Assembly (NCBI GenBank): GCA_035310125.1
Contig: DATGEP010000062.1
Coordinates: forward strand, 24,769 to 88,768
Source: DATGEP01 sp035310125
GTDB taxonomy: Bacteria > Chloroflexota > Ktedonobacteria > Ktedonobacterales > JADMIN01
DNA: 64,000 nucleotides
Reading direction: 5' to 3'
The stretch's first letter is position 1. Each line of letters starts with the position of its first letter. The notes below the pieces were generated by a model. The model had not been told where the DNA came from. It ran no database searches and saw only the letters and a program-made list of their open reading frames with translations. Positions 26,043 through 35,270 of this stretch are shown in pieces. The position numbers were made by a program, and so were the translations under genes.

Positions 26043-27263
26043 CTACGGCCAGACGGACGAGGCTTTGATGAAGCCGCCTGCTGGGGTGAGCACGCCGCCC
26101 TTGATTTGCAAGAACTCAAAATCGCTGATGCCGCCATGCTGCGTAGACGACCACGTGATTGACGGGCCAAAGCCGGTGTCGTAATTCACGAAATCGTGAT
26201 CGAGTGTGTTCTGCAAGTCCGCGCGGGTGAGATTCTGTCCCGCCTTGTCCAGGGCGTCCACGAAGAGCTTGGCGTTGATGTAGCCATAGAACTTGTACGC
26301 GCTGAAAACAGGGTCACCAGCCGTCGCGGCAACATATTGCTGTCCAACCGGCGTGTTGACGTCCGAATAACCGCTCACGTAGATGCCCTCGCCAGCGGGA
26401 CCTAGCAGTTTCGCCCATGAGTTGTCGGCCATCGGATAGTTAGCGAGGTACCCCAGCGACGGCCGGTAGCCCAGGCGTGTGGCCGTGGCGACGAAGGTCG
26501 CTGTTGGTCCGGGCAGACCGTTGAGCACGATGATGTCCGGGTTCGCGGCTTTGAGCGTCTGTACCGCCGCGGTGAAGTCGGTCTGGGTGAATTTGTAGCC
26601 GACGGAGGCGACGAGGTTGCCGCCATACTTCTGTAAGGACTCGCCCAGGGTCTGCTTCTGCTGTAAGCCGAGCACGTCGTCCTCGTAGAGCAGGGCGACC
26701 GACTTGGCGTGCAGCGTCTGCGTGAGGTAGTTCCCCATCACGTGGCCCTCGTCGCCGTAGTTCGGCTGTGTCATCCATACCCACGGCAGTGCCTTGCCGG
26801 AAGCGTCGGCGAACTTGGCGCCGCCGCCTATTGGGTCCACGAACGGAATGCCCTTGGGATTCGTGTAGCTCTCGGCCACGTTGGCATCGCCGGAACCGCA
26901 GACCTGGAAGATGGCGAATACGTTATCCTGCTCGACGAGCTGGCGAACGGCATCCTTCGTCTTGGTGGCGTCGCCGTTGTCGCTGACCTGCACCATCTTG
27001 ATCTTGCGGCCGTGAATCCCACCCGCCGCATTGATCTTGTCAATGTAAAGCTGGTCGCCGTCCAAAATAGGCTGGCAGATGACTTTGATGTGGCCCGTCG
27101 TGTCCAGCACGGCGCCGATGGTGATCGTATCATTCGTGACGCCCGGCACCGATGCACCCGCCGTGGCGCCATTGCCGCAGCCAGCCAGCGCAAGGAGCGC
27201 GGCCAGCGCCACACCGGCAGCCACGTGCCGCCGTGGTGTCCTCAGCCTGGAAATGAGTCCCAT
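26043..27263 (-). CDS. ABC transporter substrate-binding lipoprotein, branched-chain amino acid (LivK) type
   Basis: 406 residues. A signal peptide ends in a lipobox (LLALAGCGNG; Cys near residue 29), so it is anchored outside the membrane. The mature part is a type I periplasmic-binding fold of the Leu/Ile/Val family (ITIGAVLDTTGHIK, YIDKINAAGGIHGRKI, DDVLGLQQ). Such proteins bind amino acids but also amides, urea and aromatic or fatty acids. It is divergent from the matching permease and ATPase genes, and both promoters carry the same palindromic operator, tying this transporter to the hydroxyacid gene cluster. GGGG and a GAC-spaced ATG mark the start. Confidence 0.9.
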   Translation of the reverse strand: MGLISRLRTPRRHVAAGVALAALLALAGCGNGATAGASVPGVTNDTITIGAVLDTTGHIKVICQPILDGDQLYIDKINAAGGIHGRKIKMVQVSDNGDATKTKDAVRQLVEQDNVFAIFQVCGSGDANVAESYTNPKGIPFVDPIGGGAKFADASGKALPWVWMTQPNYGDEGHVMGNYLTQTLHAKSVALLYEDDVLGLQQKQTLGESLQKYGGNLVASVGYKFTQTDFTAAVQTLKAANPDIIVLNGLPGPTATFVATATRLGYRPSLGYLANYPMADNSWAKLLGPAGEGIYVSGYSDVNTPVGQQYVAATAGDPVFSAYKFYGYINAKLFVDALDKAGQNLTRADLQNTLDHDFVNYDTGFGPSITWSSTQHGGISDFEFLQIKGGVLTPAGGFIKASSVWP

Positions 27264-27355
27264 GTCGCGTGTCCCCTTTTTCCGCCAGACAACACTCTCG
27301 CCGTTGCCATTACTGCGCCAGGTTGGACGGTCGCCGTCCGGCAGTTGCTATCGCC

Positions 27356-27381
27356 GATACATGACAACTGAGTCATGTATC
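27356..27381. promoter_or_regulatory. Operator A: perfect 26-bp palindrome before livK
   Basis: Arms GATACATGAC and GTCATGTATC around a 6-base spacer. It begins 3 bases downstream of the livK -10 and so covers the transcription start, which would repress it. Same core as operators B, C and D. Confidence 0.75.
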
Positions 27382-27384
27382 ATA

Positions 27385-27413
27385 AAACTACCCAATGGCA
27401 GTCTAGTTGTCAA
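27385..27413 (-). promoter_or_regulatory. Promoter of livK-like gene
   Basis: TTGACA (27408-27413) and TAGTTT (27385-27390), spacing 17. Operator A overlaps the expected start near 27378. Confidence 0.65.
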
Positions 27414-27575
27414 GGGGGGAGGAATATTTTGGGGAGATGAGCGTTGGCTTTCGTGCCTTTCGGCTATCTGGCTCAGCCAGCCGGCGCGGGCACCAAGCAG
27501 CGCCAGCCGCTCGGTGAAGTGGCGCACCGCGAGCGGATCGGGCATCCGTATGCAGAGCGGGCCGCACTCTCCATC

Positions 27576-27605
27576 TTGACAGCCACCCCCGCGCTATGGC
27601 ATCAT
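27576..27605 (+). promoter_or_regulatory. Promoter of livHMGF
   Basis: TTGACA at 27576-27581 with CATCAT at 27600-27605 (spacing 18). The -10 is imperfect. Operator B begins 1 base downstream. Confidence 0.5.
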
Positions 27606-27606
27606 A

Positions 27607-27638
27607 CCCCAAACATGACAACCTCGTCATGTTTGGGG
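27607..27638. promoter_or_regulatory. Operator B: 32-bp palindrome before livH
   Basis: Arms CCCCAAACATGAC and GTCATGTTTGGGG (13 bp, perfect) around a 6-base spacer. Core identical to operator A. Confidence 0.75.
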
Positions 27639-27686
27639 CGGCAAGCGGCGGTGGCGGCGCACTGGCGCGTCGAGGGAGACGAAACC

Positions 27687-28604
27687 ATGACGGCATTGCT
27701 CCAGGTCGTGCTCGCGGGCCTGGTAACGGGCAGCCTCTATGGATTGCTGGCGCTGGGAATCGTCCTTATCTACCGCACCACTGGCGTGCTGAACTTCGCG
27801 TATGGGACGATTGCGGCCGTATGCGCCTGCTTTATGTACGTGCTGATGACAGGGCCGAAACTTGGCTTCGTGCCCGCGCTACTGATTACGCTGATCTTTG
27901 CCGTTCTGCTGGGCATGGCACTCGAACGGCTTTTCGCCCGGCCTGTGCTGCACGCACCCATCTTCACGAAAGTCATCGCGACGCTGGCTCTGGCGCTCGT
28001 GCTTCAGACGCTCGCGCAGACCATCTGGCCCCAGCTTACCCAGCCAGTTCACTTCTCATCACCTTTCGAGGGGCGCGCCACCCGCATCGGGGGTGTCTAC
28101 ATCTCGCTGGTGGATGTGATGGTGCTTGTCGTTACGGCGCTCATCATGATTGGGCTGAGTCTGTTCCTCTCACGCACCCGCGTCGGGATTGCTCTGCGCG
28201 CGACGGCGGATAACCTGGCCGTCGCGCGCTTGATGGGTGTGCCCGCTGGCACGATGTTTCTGCTCGTGTGGGCGCTCAGCGCGGTGGTGGCCGCGCTCAC
28301 GGGTATACTCTTCGCCAGCCAGCAGAGCCAGCTCGATGTGCAGTTCATGGACCCCGTGCTGATCCTGGCATTTGTCGGCGCGGTGCTCGGTGGTCTGGAA
28401 AGCCTGCCGGGCGCGCTGCTCGGCGGCATCCTCGTCGGACTGGCGGATAACGTCCTGGCGCTGGCGCTGGCTGGCCACCACATTGGCGCACTCAACGTAA
28501 GCGATCCAGGTATCCGCGAGACGCTCATCTTCGTCGGCTTTGTGCTCCTTCTACTGTTCCGCCCACAGGGCATACTGGGCCAGGCGCTGCTGCGCAGAGT
28601 TTGA
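27687..28604 (+). CDS. Branched-chain amino acid-type ABC transporter permease (LivH)
   Basis: 305 residues, about eight membrane helices. LivH signatures: GLVTGSLYGLLALGIVLIYRTTGVLNFA at the start and ALRATADNLAVARLMGVP before the inner loop, then GGLESLPGALLGGILVGL. It forms half of the membrane channel with the next gene. ATG at 27687 has GAGGGAG 8 bases upstream. First gene of an operon livH-livM-livG-livF. Confidence 0.92.
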   Translation: MTALLQVVLAGLVTGSLYGLLALGIVLIYRTTGVLNFAYGTIAAVCACFMYVLMTGPKLGFVPALLITLIFAVLLGMALERLFARPVLHAPIFTKVIATLALALVLQTLAQTIWPQLTQPVHFSSPFEGRATRIGGVYISLVDVMVLVVTALIMIGLSLFLSRTRVGIALRATADNLAVARLMGVPAGTMFLLVWALSAVVAALTGILFASQQSQLDVQFMDPVLILAFVGAVLGGLESLPGALLGGILVGLADNVLALALAGHHIGALNVSDPGIRETLIFVGFVLLLLFRPQGILGQALLRRV

Positions 28605-28618
28605 GAGGGGACTCCTGG

Positions 28619-29710
28619 ATGACGACCGAAACGAGCGGCGACACTCCTTCCACTGCTGCCACCGCGCCACCGATTACGAGCGTACGGGCTGGCTGGCGTG
28701 CGCGTCCGCGTGTGCGACGTGGTGGCGCGGCAGTCTGCGCCTTACTCGTCGCGCTAGCCCTTGTTCCGCTGCTCTACGATACGCTCTTTGGCTTCAGCGC
28801 CGGATTCGAGCTGCACCGGCTGAGTCTTATCGGCATCTTCGTGCTGGCGGCCTTCGCACAGAACGTGCTTACCGGCTACGCGGCGCAGCCATCGCTCGGC
28901 AACGCGGCGTTCTTCGGTGTCGGCGCGTACCTGCTGGCGTGGCTCACGAACGATCTCGGCCAGCCATATCTTGTCGGTATCGTGGCCGCGATGGCCGCGT
29001 CCGCGGTATTGGGTGTCATCGTCGGCGGGCCGGCGTTGCGCATCTCCGGCGCGTATCTCGCCATTGCGACTCTCGGTCTCGTCTTCATTACTGGCTCACT
29101 TCTCGACCTGTGGGATACGACGGCGGGCCGGCAAAGCTACGATCTGAATGTGCTGCCGGGTCTGCTAATTGATGACCACTCGCTCTACTATACCGTCCTT
29201 GTCGTCGCGGCGGTCATCCTGTTCCTGGGCCGCAATGTGCTGCGCTCGCGGGTAGGCCGCGCCTGGGTGGCAATCCGCGATAGCGAGGCGGCTGCGGAAG
29301 CGTTTGGCGTGAACGTCACACGCTATAAGCTGCTGGCGTTCGTCGTCAGCGCCGCCGTGACGGGCCTGGCGGGCGCGCTCTATGCTACCTGGGCGACGAC
29401 GGCCAGCTCCTCGATGTCAAGCGCGGACCAAACCATCGCTTTCCTCACCATGATAATCGTCGGTGGGTTAGGCTCCATTGCGGGATCGGTGCTGGGCGCC
29501 GCATTCGTCGGCTTCCTGCCGCTCCTGCTCGGCCAGTTACCCGACCCGATTACGATTGGTGAGGCACAGGTCCAGGTAGCCACATTGACGACGGGTATCT
29601 ACGGGCTGCTGCTCCTATTGGCTTTGATCTTCTTCCCCTCGGGTCTGAGCAGCCTGGGCGCACGTCTTCGTCCCGGTTTTCGTCGCATCACCCAGAGGGG
29701 AGCGCAGTGA
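28619..29710 (+). CDS. Branched-chain amino acid-type ABC transporter permease (LivM)
   Basis: 363 residues with a Thr/Pro-rich N-terminus, then about nine helices. LivM signatures: TGYAAQPSLGNAAFFGVGAYL, AWVAIRDSEAAAEAFGVN and IIVGGLGSIAGSVLGA. Second channel subunit. I prefer ATG 28619 (GAGGGG 8 bases upstream) to an upstream TTG. Its stop overlaps the livG start (TGATG). Confidence 0.92.
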   Translation: MTTETSGDTPSTAATAPPITSVRAGWRARPRVRRGGAAVCALLVALALVPLLYDTLFGFSAGFELHRLSLIGIFVLAAFAQNVLTGYAAQPSLGNAAFFGVGAYLLAWLTNDLGQPYLVGIVAAMAASAVLGVIVGGPALRISGAYLAIATLGLVFITGSLLDLWDTTAGRQSYDLNVLPGLLIDDHSLYYTVLVVAAVILFLGRNVLRSRVGRAWVAIRDSEAAAEAFGVNVTRYKLLAFVVSAAVTGLAGALYATWATTASSSMSSADQTIAFLTMIIVGGLGSIAGSVLGAAFVGFLPLLLGQLPDPITIGEAQVQVATLTTGIYGLLLLLALIFFPSGLSSLGARLRPGFRRITQRGAQ

Positions 29711-30519
29711 TGAGTGTTACACAGCCTGTGCTTTCCATCCGCGGCCTGACGGTGCGGTTCGGTGGGCTTGTCGCGATCAACGCGCTCGATCTGGATGTCA
29801 CACCTGGACACATCTTCGCGCTGGTCGGCCCCAACGGCGCGGGGAAGACGACTGTGTTGAACTGCATCAGCGGTTTCGTGCAGCCAGGCGAGGGCCGCAT
29901 CACTTTTGAGGGCGCGGATCTGTTGCCACTCGGTCGCGACCGGCGCGCGGCGCTCGGTATCGCCCGCACCTTCCAAAACCTCCAGCTTTTCGCGAGCATG
30001 ACGGTCCTCGATAACTTGCTCGTCGCGCAGCATGCTCATTTGCGCACTGGCCTGTTCGCTGGGCTGGTATCCATTGGTCGCTCGGTGCGTGAAGATGCCG
30101 CCGCCCGCTGTCGCGCACGGGAGACCCTGGCGCTGCTAGATCTTGAGCGGTATGTGAGCCAGCCGGCGGGCTCGCTGCCATTCGGTATGCAGCAGCTCGT
30201 GGGCGTCGCCCGCGCGCTCGTGCTGCGACCGCGGCTCCTGCTGCTGGACGAGCCGGCTGCGGGCATGCCGCATGTCGAGGTGGAGAAGCTCGCGGCCAGC
30301 CTGCGGCGCTGGCGCGACGAGCTGAGCACCACGCTGGTCCTGATCGAACACAACATGCCGCTGGTACAGTCTGCCGCGGACACGGTCTGTGTCCTCGACT
30401 ATGGCCGCAAACTGGCGGAGGGAGCGCCCGATACGGTGCTGAAAGACGCGGCGGTGCTGGAAGCATACCTTGGCCGGCGGGCCGTGAGCGAGGAGGGGAG
30501 CGGCCATGCTGAAGGTTGA
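29710..30519 (+). CDS. ABC transporter ATP-binding protein (LivG type)
   Basis: 269 residues. Walker A GPNGAGKTT near residue 41 and Walker B LLLLDEPAAGM are normal. The ABC signature is degenerate (LPFGMQQ in place of LSGGQ), as often in LivG. The insertion typical of LivG (LVSIGRSVREDAAARCRARE) is present. A GTG three bases upstream is an alternative start. It overlaps livF by 14 bases. Confidence 0.92.
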   Translation: MSVTQPVLSIRGLTVRFGGLVAINALDLDVTPGHIFALVGPNGAGKTTVLNCISGFVQPGEGRITFEGADLLPLGRDRRAALGIARTFQNLQLFASMTVLDNLLVAQHAHLRTGLFAGLVSIGRSVREDAAARCRARETLALLDLERYVSQPAGSLPFGMQQLVGVARALVLRPRLLLLDEPAAGMPHVEVEKLAASLRRWRDELSTTLVLIEHNMPLVQSAADTVCVLDYGRKLAEGAPDTVLKDAAVLEAYLGRRAVSEEGSGHAEG

Positions 30520-31213
30520 GCGGCTATCTGCTGGCTACGGACCGTTAGATGTCCTGCGCGACGTGTCCTTCGAGGTGCCCGGCGGCGCGATTGTCGCGAT
30601 TCTCGGCGCGAACGGCGCGGGCAAAACGACGCTGATGCGCGCGCTGGCGGGGCTGATCCGCGCGCGGAGCGGCGTCATCCACCTCGATGGGCGCGCCGTC
30701 GAGCGGCTGCCCGTAGAGCGCCGTGTGCGACTCGGCATGGCGCTTGTGCCAGAGGGGCGCGACTTGTTTCCGTCGCTGTCCGTGCGTGAGAATCTGGTCA
30801 TGGGCGCCTACACGCGCCGGAGCGCAACTGAGATGGAGCGCGATATCGCTCGCGTGCTGGGCTATTTCCCGCGCTTGAAGGACCGCCTGGACGCTCGTGC
30901 GGCAAATCTTAGCGGCGGCGAGGGGCAGATGCTGGCTATCGGGCGCGCGTTGATGTCCCGGCCCCGTATTCTGTTGCTGGATGAGCCATCACACGGCCTG
31001 GCACCGATTGTGGTGGTGACGGTCTTCGACGTCGTACGCCGGCTCAACGTCGAAGAGGGACTGACCATCCTCCTGGTGGAGCAAAACGCCCACACCGCGC
31101 TGGATGTGGCGAGCACTGCGTACGTCCTTCAGGCCGGCACGGTGGCGCTCTCCGGCGCTACCCGTGAGCTGGCGCAAACGGCTGCCGTCCGTGACTTGTA
31201 CCTGGGAGGATAA
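30506..31213 (+). CDS. ABC transporter ATP-binding protein (LivF type)
   Basis: 235 residues: Walker A GANGAGKTT, signature LSGGEGQ, Walker B ILLLDEPSHGLAP, and the LivF hallmark LVPEGRDLFPSLSVRENL. Second ATPase of the transporter; last of livHMGF. The dehydrogenase gene follows after 96 bases on the same strand. Confidence 0.93.
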   Translation: MLKVERLSAGYGPLDVLRDVSFEVPGGAIVAILGANGAGKTTLMRALAGLIRARSGVIHLDGRAVERLPVERRVRLGMALVPEGRDLFPSLSVRENLVMGAYTRRSATEMERDIARVLGYFPRLKDRLDARAANLSGGEGQMLAIGRALMSRPRILLLDEPSHGLAPIVVVTVFDVVRRLNVEEGLTILLVEQNAHTALDVASTAYVLQAGTVALSGATRELAQTAAVRDLYLGG

Positions 31214-31309
31214 CAAAGCGCGTTGTACCATTCAGCTTAGGAAACCATCGTTCGCCTTGAGTTTTCATTACCTCCGTGTAGAGCCTCGTTAGTTTGTGAG
31301 AGGTGCGCT

Positions 31310-32080
31310 ATGACAGATTGGAACGGCAAAGTAGCCGTCGTGACGGGCGCGGCCAGCGGTATCGGGTTGGCGATTGCGCGCGACCTAGCTGGGCGTGGCG
31401 TGCGGGTCACGCTTTCGGATATTGACGATGAGGCAGGCCGGCGTCTCGCGGCGGACTTGCCGGGATCGCGCTTTCAGCGGTCTGACCTTGCACGTGCGGA
31501 GGACTGCCAGGCCCTCATCGCGACGACGCTGGCTGCTGAAGGACGTGTGGACATCCTGGTGAACAACGCCGGCATCCAGCATGTTGCGCCGATTACGGAG
31601 TTTCCTGAGGCGAAGTGGCGCCAGATCATCGAGATTATGCTGACCGCGCCGTTTCTGCTGACCCAGGCCGTGCTGCCAGGCATGTACGGCCACCGTTGGG
31701 GACGCATCATTAACCTCGCATCCGTCCATGCCCTGCGCGCCTCGCCCTTCAAATCCGCCTACGTCGCCGCCAAGCATGGCCTGCTCGGCTTGACGCGCGT
31801 CACCGCGCTCGAAGCCGCCCCCTATGGCGTGACCTGCAATGCGATCTGCCCCTCTTACGTGCGCACAGCGCTGGTCGAGAAGCAAATTGCCGATCAGGCG
31901 CGGATTCACGGCATCCCGGAGAGCGAAGTAGTCGAGAAGATCATGGTGGCAGAGGCGGCGATCCATCGCCTGCTGGAGCCGGATGAGGTGGCAAAGTACG
32001 CCGCGTATCTCTGTTCGGATGACGCCAGCGGCATCACTGGCGCCGCCCAGGTCATTGACTGCGGCTGGACGGCTCATTGA
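31310..32080 (+). CDS. D-3-hydroxybutyrate dehydrogenase (SDR family)
   Basis: 256 residues. NAD-binding TGAASGIG, NNAGIQH, and catalytic Ser...Tyr-x-x-x-Lys (YVAAK). The residues that bind hydroxybutyrate in characterised enzymes have counterparts: Gln in NNAGIQHV, His in SVHALRAS, Lys in YVAAKHG and Gln in VEKQIADQA. It would oxidise (R)-3-hydroxybutyrate to acetoacetate with NAD+. It sits between the transporter operon and an alpha/beta hydrolase on the same strand, which points to use of an imported hydroxybutyrate ester or related compound. RBS GAGAGG about 4 bases before the ATG. Confidence 0.85.
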   Translation: MTDWNGKVAVVTGAASGIGLAIARDLAGRGVRVTLSDIDDEAGRRLAADLPGSRFQRSDLARAEDCQALIATTLAAEGRVDILVNNAGIQHVAPITEFPEAKWRQIIEIMLTAPFLLTQAVLPGMYGHRWGRIINLASVHALRASPFKSAYVAAKHGLLGLTRVTALEAAPYGVTCNAICPSYVRTALVEKQIADQARIHGIPESEVVEKIMVAEAAIHRLLEPDEVAKYAAYLCSDDASGITGAAQVIDCGWTAH

Positions 32081-32149
32081 TCGTATGCGACAGGTGTGTG
32101 GCGTGGCAGCGGATACGCTGGAGCGCCCCGCGCGACGAGGAGGATCACA

Positions 32150-33241
32150 ATGCAAAGCTCATCTATGCCTGGGCGCGTGACGGCGCAGACGGTGCAAACA
32201 CCGCGTCTCAGAACCAACATGCTGGCGGCCGGGCGGGAAGATGGCACGCCGGTCTGCTTCATTCACGGCAACGTCTCTTCCTGCCGCTTCTGGGACGAGA
32301 TGCTCGCCACGCTGCCCAGCAGCTACTATGCTATCGCGCCAGACTTGCGTGGCTACGGCGATTCCGAGCCGCTGGCCGTGGATGCCACTCGTGGCTTACG
32401 AGACTTCGCTGACGATCTTCACAGTCTCTTCCAAACGCTCGGAATGGCGGATGGGGGCCGCAAAGTGCATCTGGTCGGCTGGTCCCTTGGCTCCGGTGTC
32501 GCGATGCAATACGCCATAGACCATCCAGAGCAAGTGGCGTCGCTGGTGCTCGAATCGCCGCTTTCGCCCCACGGATTCGGCGGCACGAAATCGGTGGACG
32601 GAGCCCTCTGCTGGCCGGATGCCGCCGGCTCGGGCGGGGGCACAGCCAACCCAGAGTACATCAAGCTCCTGATGGAGAAGGATCGTAGTGACAGCCAGTT
32701 CTCGGCACGCGGCGTGATGAATGCCTTCTACTTCAAGCCTCCCTTCCGCGTCGCGCCTGAGCGCGAGGAGGAGTTCGTCACGGAGATGCTGAAAATGGTC
32801 ATCGGTGACGGCGGCTATCCGGGAGACATGACGCCGTCGCAGAACTGGCCGGCCGTCGGGCCGGGCACACGCGGCTTCAACAATGCCATGTCGCCAAAGT
32901 ACTGCGATCTGAGCGGCTTCGCCGCCATATCGCCTCGACCGCCGGTGCTCTGGATTCGTGGCGACAGCGACCAAATCGTCTCCGATACGTCTCTGCTCGA
33001 CTTCGGCTACCTCGGACAGCTCGGTGCGGTGCCTGGCTGGCCGGGTGACGAGCTCTACCCACCGCAGCCAATGGTGAGCCAGATGCGCGGCGTGTTGGAT
33101 GCATACCAGGCGAGCGCCGGATCCTACCGCGAGGTGGTTTTCGCGAGCTGCGGACACTCGCCGCACATCGAGCATCCGAGCGCCTTCCGGCAGCAGCTGC
33201 TGGCGTTCCTAGAACAGGAAGCCCATGACCTCCCTCGGTAG
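32150..33241 (+). CDS. Alpha/beta hydrolase, paralogue 1
   Basis: 363 residues. Oxyanion HGNVSS, nucleophile elbow GWSLGSG, acid in RGDSDQIVS and His in CGHSPHIEHP make a complete Ser-Asp-His triad. No signal peptide is seen, so it is cytoplasmic. It shares long stretches with the gene at 36422-37528 (GYG-SE, VDATRGLRD-ADD, GGTK-DG, PQPMV-QMR), so the two arose by duplication. Likely an ester hydrolase for the compound handled by this cluster. ATG 32150 follows GGAGGA. Confidence 0.85.
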   Translation: MQSSSMPGRVTAQTVQTPRLRTNMLAAGREDGTPVCFIHGNVSSCRFWDEMLATLPSSYYAIAPDLRGYGDSEPLAVDATRGLRDFADDLHSLFQTLGMADGGRKVHLVGWSLGSGVAMQYAIDHPEQVASLVLESPLSPHGFGGTKSVDGALCWPDAAGSGGGTANPEYIKLLMEKDRSDSQFSARGVMNAFYFKPPFRVAPEREEEFVTEMLKMVIGDGGYPGDMTPSQNWPAVGPGTRGFNNAMSPKYCDLSGFAAISPRPPVLWIRGDSDQIVSDTSLLDFGYLGQLGAVPGWPGDELYPPQPMVSQMRGVLDAYQASAGSYREVVFASCGHSPHIEHPSAFRQQLLAFLEQEAHDLPR

Positions 33242-33265
33242 TGCCTTACCGCCGCGGTCTGCGCC

Positions 33266-33694
33266 TCAGCACTTCACAACAGCTTCGCCGGAGAGTACCA
33301 CCAGGTTGTCCTGATTGGCGCATTCCGTACGTAGTGTCACGATGTGCCTGTCCGCACGCACCGCGGTGACTTCGACGCGCGCCGTAATCGTGTCGCCGAT
33401 TCGGACGGGCGCCAGGAAGCGCAGCGATTGTGCGAGGTAAATGGCGCCGGGACCGGGCAGATCATTGCCCAGCACAGCCGAGATCAGCCCCGCCGTCAGC
33501 ATGCCATGCGCGATACGTCCGCCAAAAGGCGACCGCGCGGCGAAGTCCGCGTCCAAATGGATTGGATTCTGATCCCCGGTAAGGCCCGCGTAGAGAACGA
33601 TATCGGCCTCGGTGATGGTACGTGAGCGCGTGGCGGCCATCCCCACGGTAGGCAACTGGGCGGCCATGCCCTCGACTGGATCTATCATGCGCAT
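33266..33694 (-). CDS. MaoC-family (R)-specific enoyl-CoA hydratase, PhaJ-like
   Basis: 142 residues with hydratase-2 motif DQNPIHLDADFA and PhaJ-type FGGRIAHGMLTAGLIS, LPGPGAIYLAQSLRF. It would interconvert trans-enoyl-CoA and (R)-3-hydroxyacyl-CoA, in line with the D-3-hydroxybutyrate dehydrogenase nearby. ATG 33694 has AGGAG 6 bases upstream. Last of a minus-strand run of genes: condensing enzyme, CoA ligase, hydratase. Confidence 0.88.
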   Translation of the reverse strand: MRMIDPVEGMAAQLPTVGMAATRSRTITEADIVLYAGLTGDQNPIHLDADFAARSPFGGRIAHGMLTAGLISAVLGNDLPGPGAIYLAQSLRFLAPVRIGDTITARVEVTAVRADRHIVTLRTECANQDNLVVLSGEAVVKC

Positions 33695-33719
33695 TGCACT
33701 CCTGTAAGCCGGCGACAGC

Positions 33720-35270
33720 TCAACCCTGTGCCGGAACACCCTGCATCTGCTGAAGATACCGCGTTCGCAGCTCCGCTTTGGTAACCTTGCCCATCGCATT
33801 GCGCGGCAACGCTTCCACGAAGACCACGCGACGGGGGAGCTTATAGCGGGCGAGCTTGCCGGCACAGAACGTCAGCACGCTCGTGGTATCCAGCTCGTGG
33901 CCAGGGCGAACGACGACCACCGCGACACCCACTTCACCCCACTTCTGATCCGGCTCGGCGAGAATCGCGGCTTCCGCGATGGCCGGGTGCGTCGCCAGCA
34001 GCCCTTCGATCTCCGCCGGGTAGACGTTCTCGCCGCCGGAGATGTACATATCCTTCTTGCGGCCAACGATGTAATAGTAACCATCTTCATCGCGCCGGGC
34101 GAGGTCGCCGGTATGCCACCACCCGCCGCGATAAGCCTCCACCGTTGCTTCCGGACGGTTCCAGTAGCCTGAGCAAACATGCGGACCCGCCAGCGCCAGC
34201 TCACCAACGGCGCCCACCGCGGCTTCCTGATCCTGCTCGTCAACCAGACGCGCGCGGGAGTGGAATACTGGCCGCCCGACCGAACCCGCCTTGCGCAGCG
34301 CATCCTCCGGCGCCAGACTGAAGCAGTTGACGCCCACCTCGGTGAGTCCGTAGCCCTGACGGAAGACGGTGCCGCGTGCCATGTAGCGCTCGATGATCGG
34401 TATTGGGCAGGATGACCCACCAGTCACACAGAAGCGGACGGAGGAGAAGTCTGTGGTATCGAATGCGGGGTGCTCCATCAGCATCTGGAACATCGTCGGC
34501 ACGGTGAAGATAATCGTGCAATGCTCCTGCTGAATGGCTCGCAGGACCCCCTCGCACTCGGCGCTGCGCAACAGCACAACCGTACCGCCGCAGTGGTACA
34601 GCGGCGTGGTGAGCACATTCAGGCCGCCGGCATGGAAGAATGGCGTGAAGGTCGGCGTGATGTCGCTATCCCAAAGTCCCCAGCTGACCTGCGTATTGAT
34701 CGCGTTCCAGGTGAGCATACGGTGCGAGAGGACAGCACCCTTGGGAGTGCCAGTCGTGCCGGAAGTGTAGAGAATGAGCGCTGGCTCCTCGCCATCGTCG
34801 GTCGCGAACGGCACGGCGCGCGCGGCCAGTGTTTTGTCCGTGCCAGGGAACGCGCTGAAGGCCAGCGGGCGGAGCGGCGGAGTATTCTCTGCCAGCAGCT
34901 CGATGGCAACCGCCAGAGCTGGCTCGCGGTGCGTCTCGTCGTGCAACAGAAGCGTGGGGGCGCAGTCCGCCAGAATGGTGCGCAGCTCGTGGATGGTGAG
35001 CCGCCAGTTGAGCGGAACCAGGATGGCGCCCAACAGCGCACAGGCGAAGAAGGCATCCAGGTATTCGGGGGAATTGCTCGCCAGGACGGCTACTCGATCC
35101 CCCTGCCGCACGCCATACGCTTCCGCGAGCATGGCGGCCAGCGCGCGGGCACGAGTATTGAGTGCCAGGTAGGTGTAACGCTCACCTGTGCTGGCGTCAA
35201 TCAGTCCGATCTTCTCAGGAGTGAGTTGCTGGCGCTGCGCCAACCACTCTCCCACGCCAAGAAATGTCAT
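33720..35270 (-). CDS. Acyl-CoA synthetase (AMP-forming)
   Basis: 516 residues of the ANL family. P-loop-like YTSGTTGTPKGAV, GYGLTEVGVN, hinge region GDLARRDEDGYYYIVGRKKDM and catalytic Lys in NAMGKVTK are all present. It activates a carboxylic acid to its CoA thioester; acetoacetate, a hydroxyacid or a medium-chain acid are possible. Its ATG overlaps the TGA of the condensing enzyme (ATGA), so the two are coupled. Confidence 0.92.
   Translation of the reverse strand: MTFLGVGEWLAQRQQLTPEKIGLIDASTGERYTYLALNTRARALAAMLAEAYGVRQGDRVAVLASNSPEYLDAFFACALLGAILVPLNWRLTIHELRTILADCAPTLLLHDETHREPALAVAIELLAENTPPLRPLAFSAFPGTDKTLAARAVPFATDDGEEPALILYTSGTTGTPKGAVLSHRMLTWNAINTQVSWGLWDSDITPTFTPFFHAGGLNVLTTPLYHCGGTVVLLRSAECEGVLRAIQQEHCTIIFTVPTMFQMLMEHPAFDTTDFSSVRFCVTGGSSCPIPIIERYMARGTVFRQGYGLTEVGVNCFSLAPEDALRKAGSVGRPVFHSRARLVDEQDQEAAVGAVGELALAGPHVCSGYWNRPEATVEAYRGGWWHTGDLARRDEDGYYYIVGRKKDMYISGGENVYPAEIEGLLATHPAIAEAAILAEPDQKWGEVGVAVVVVRPGHELDTTSVLTFCAGKLARYKLPRRVVFVEALPRNAMGKVTKAELRTRYLQQMQGVPAQG

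Larger units (their letters stand above)
27264..27686. other. Divergent promoter region of the livK / livHMGF genes
   Basis: 423 bases without a gene. It holds two outward promoters, each overlapped at the transcription start by a palindrome of the type ACATGAC-N6-GTCATGT (listed separately). Confidence 0.7.
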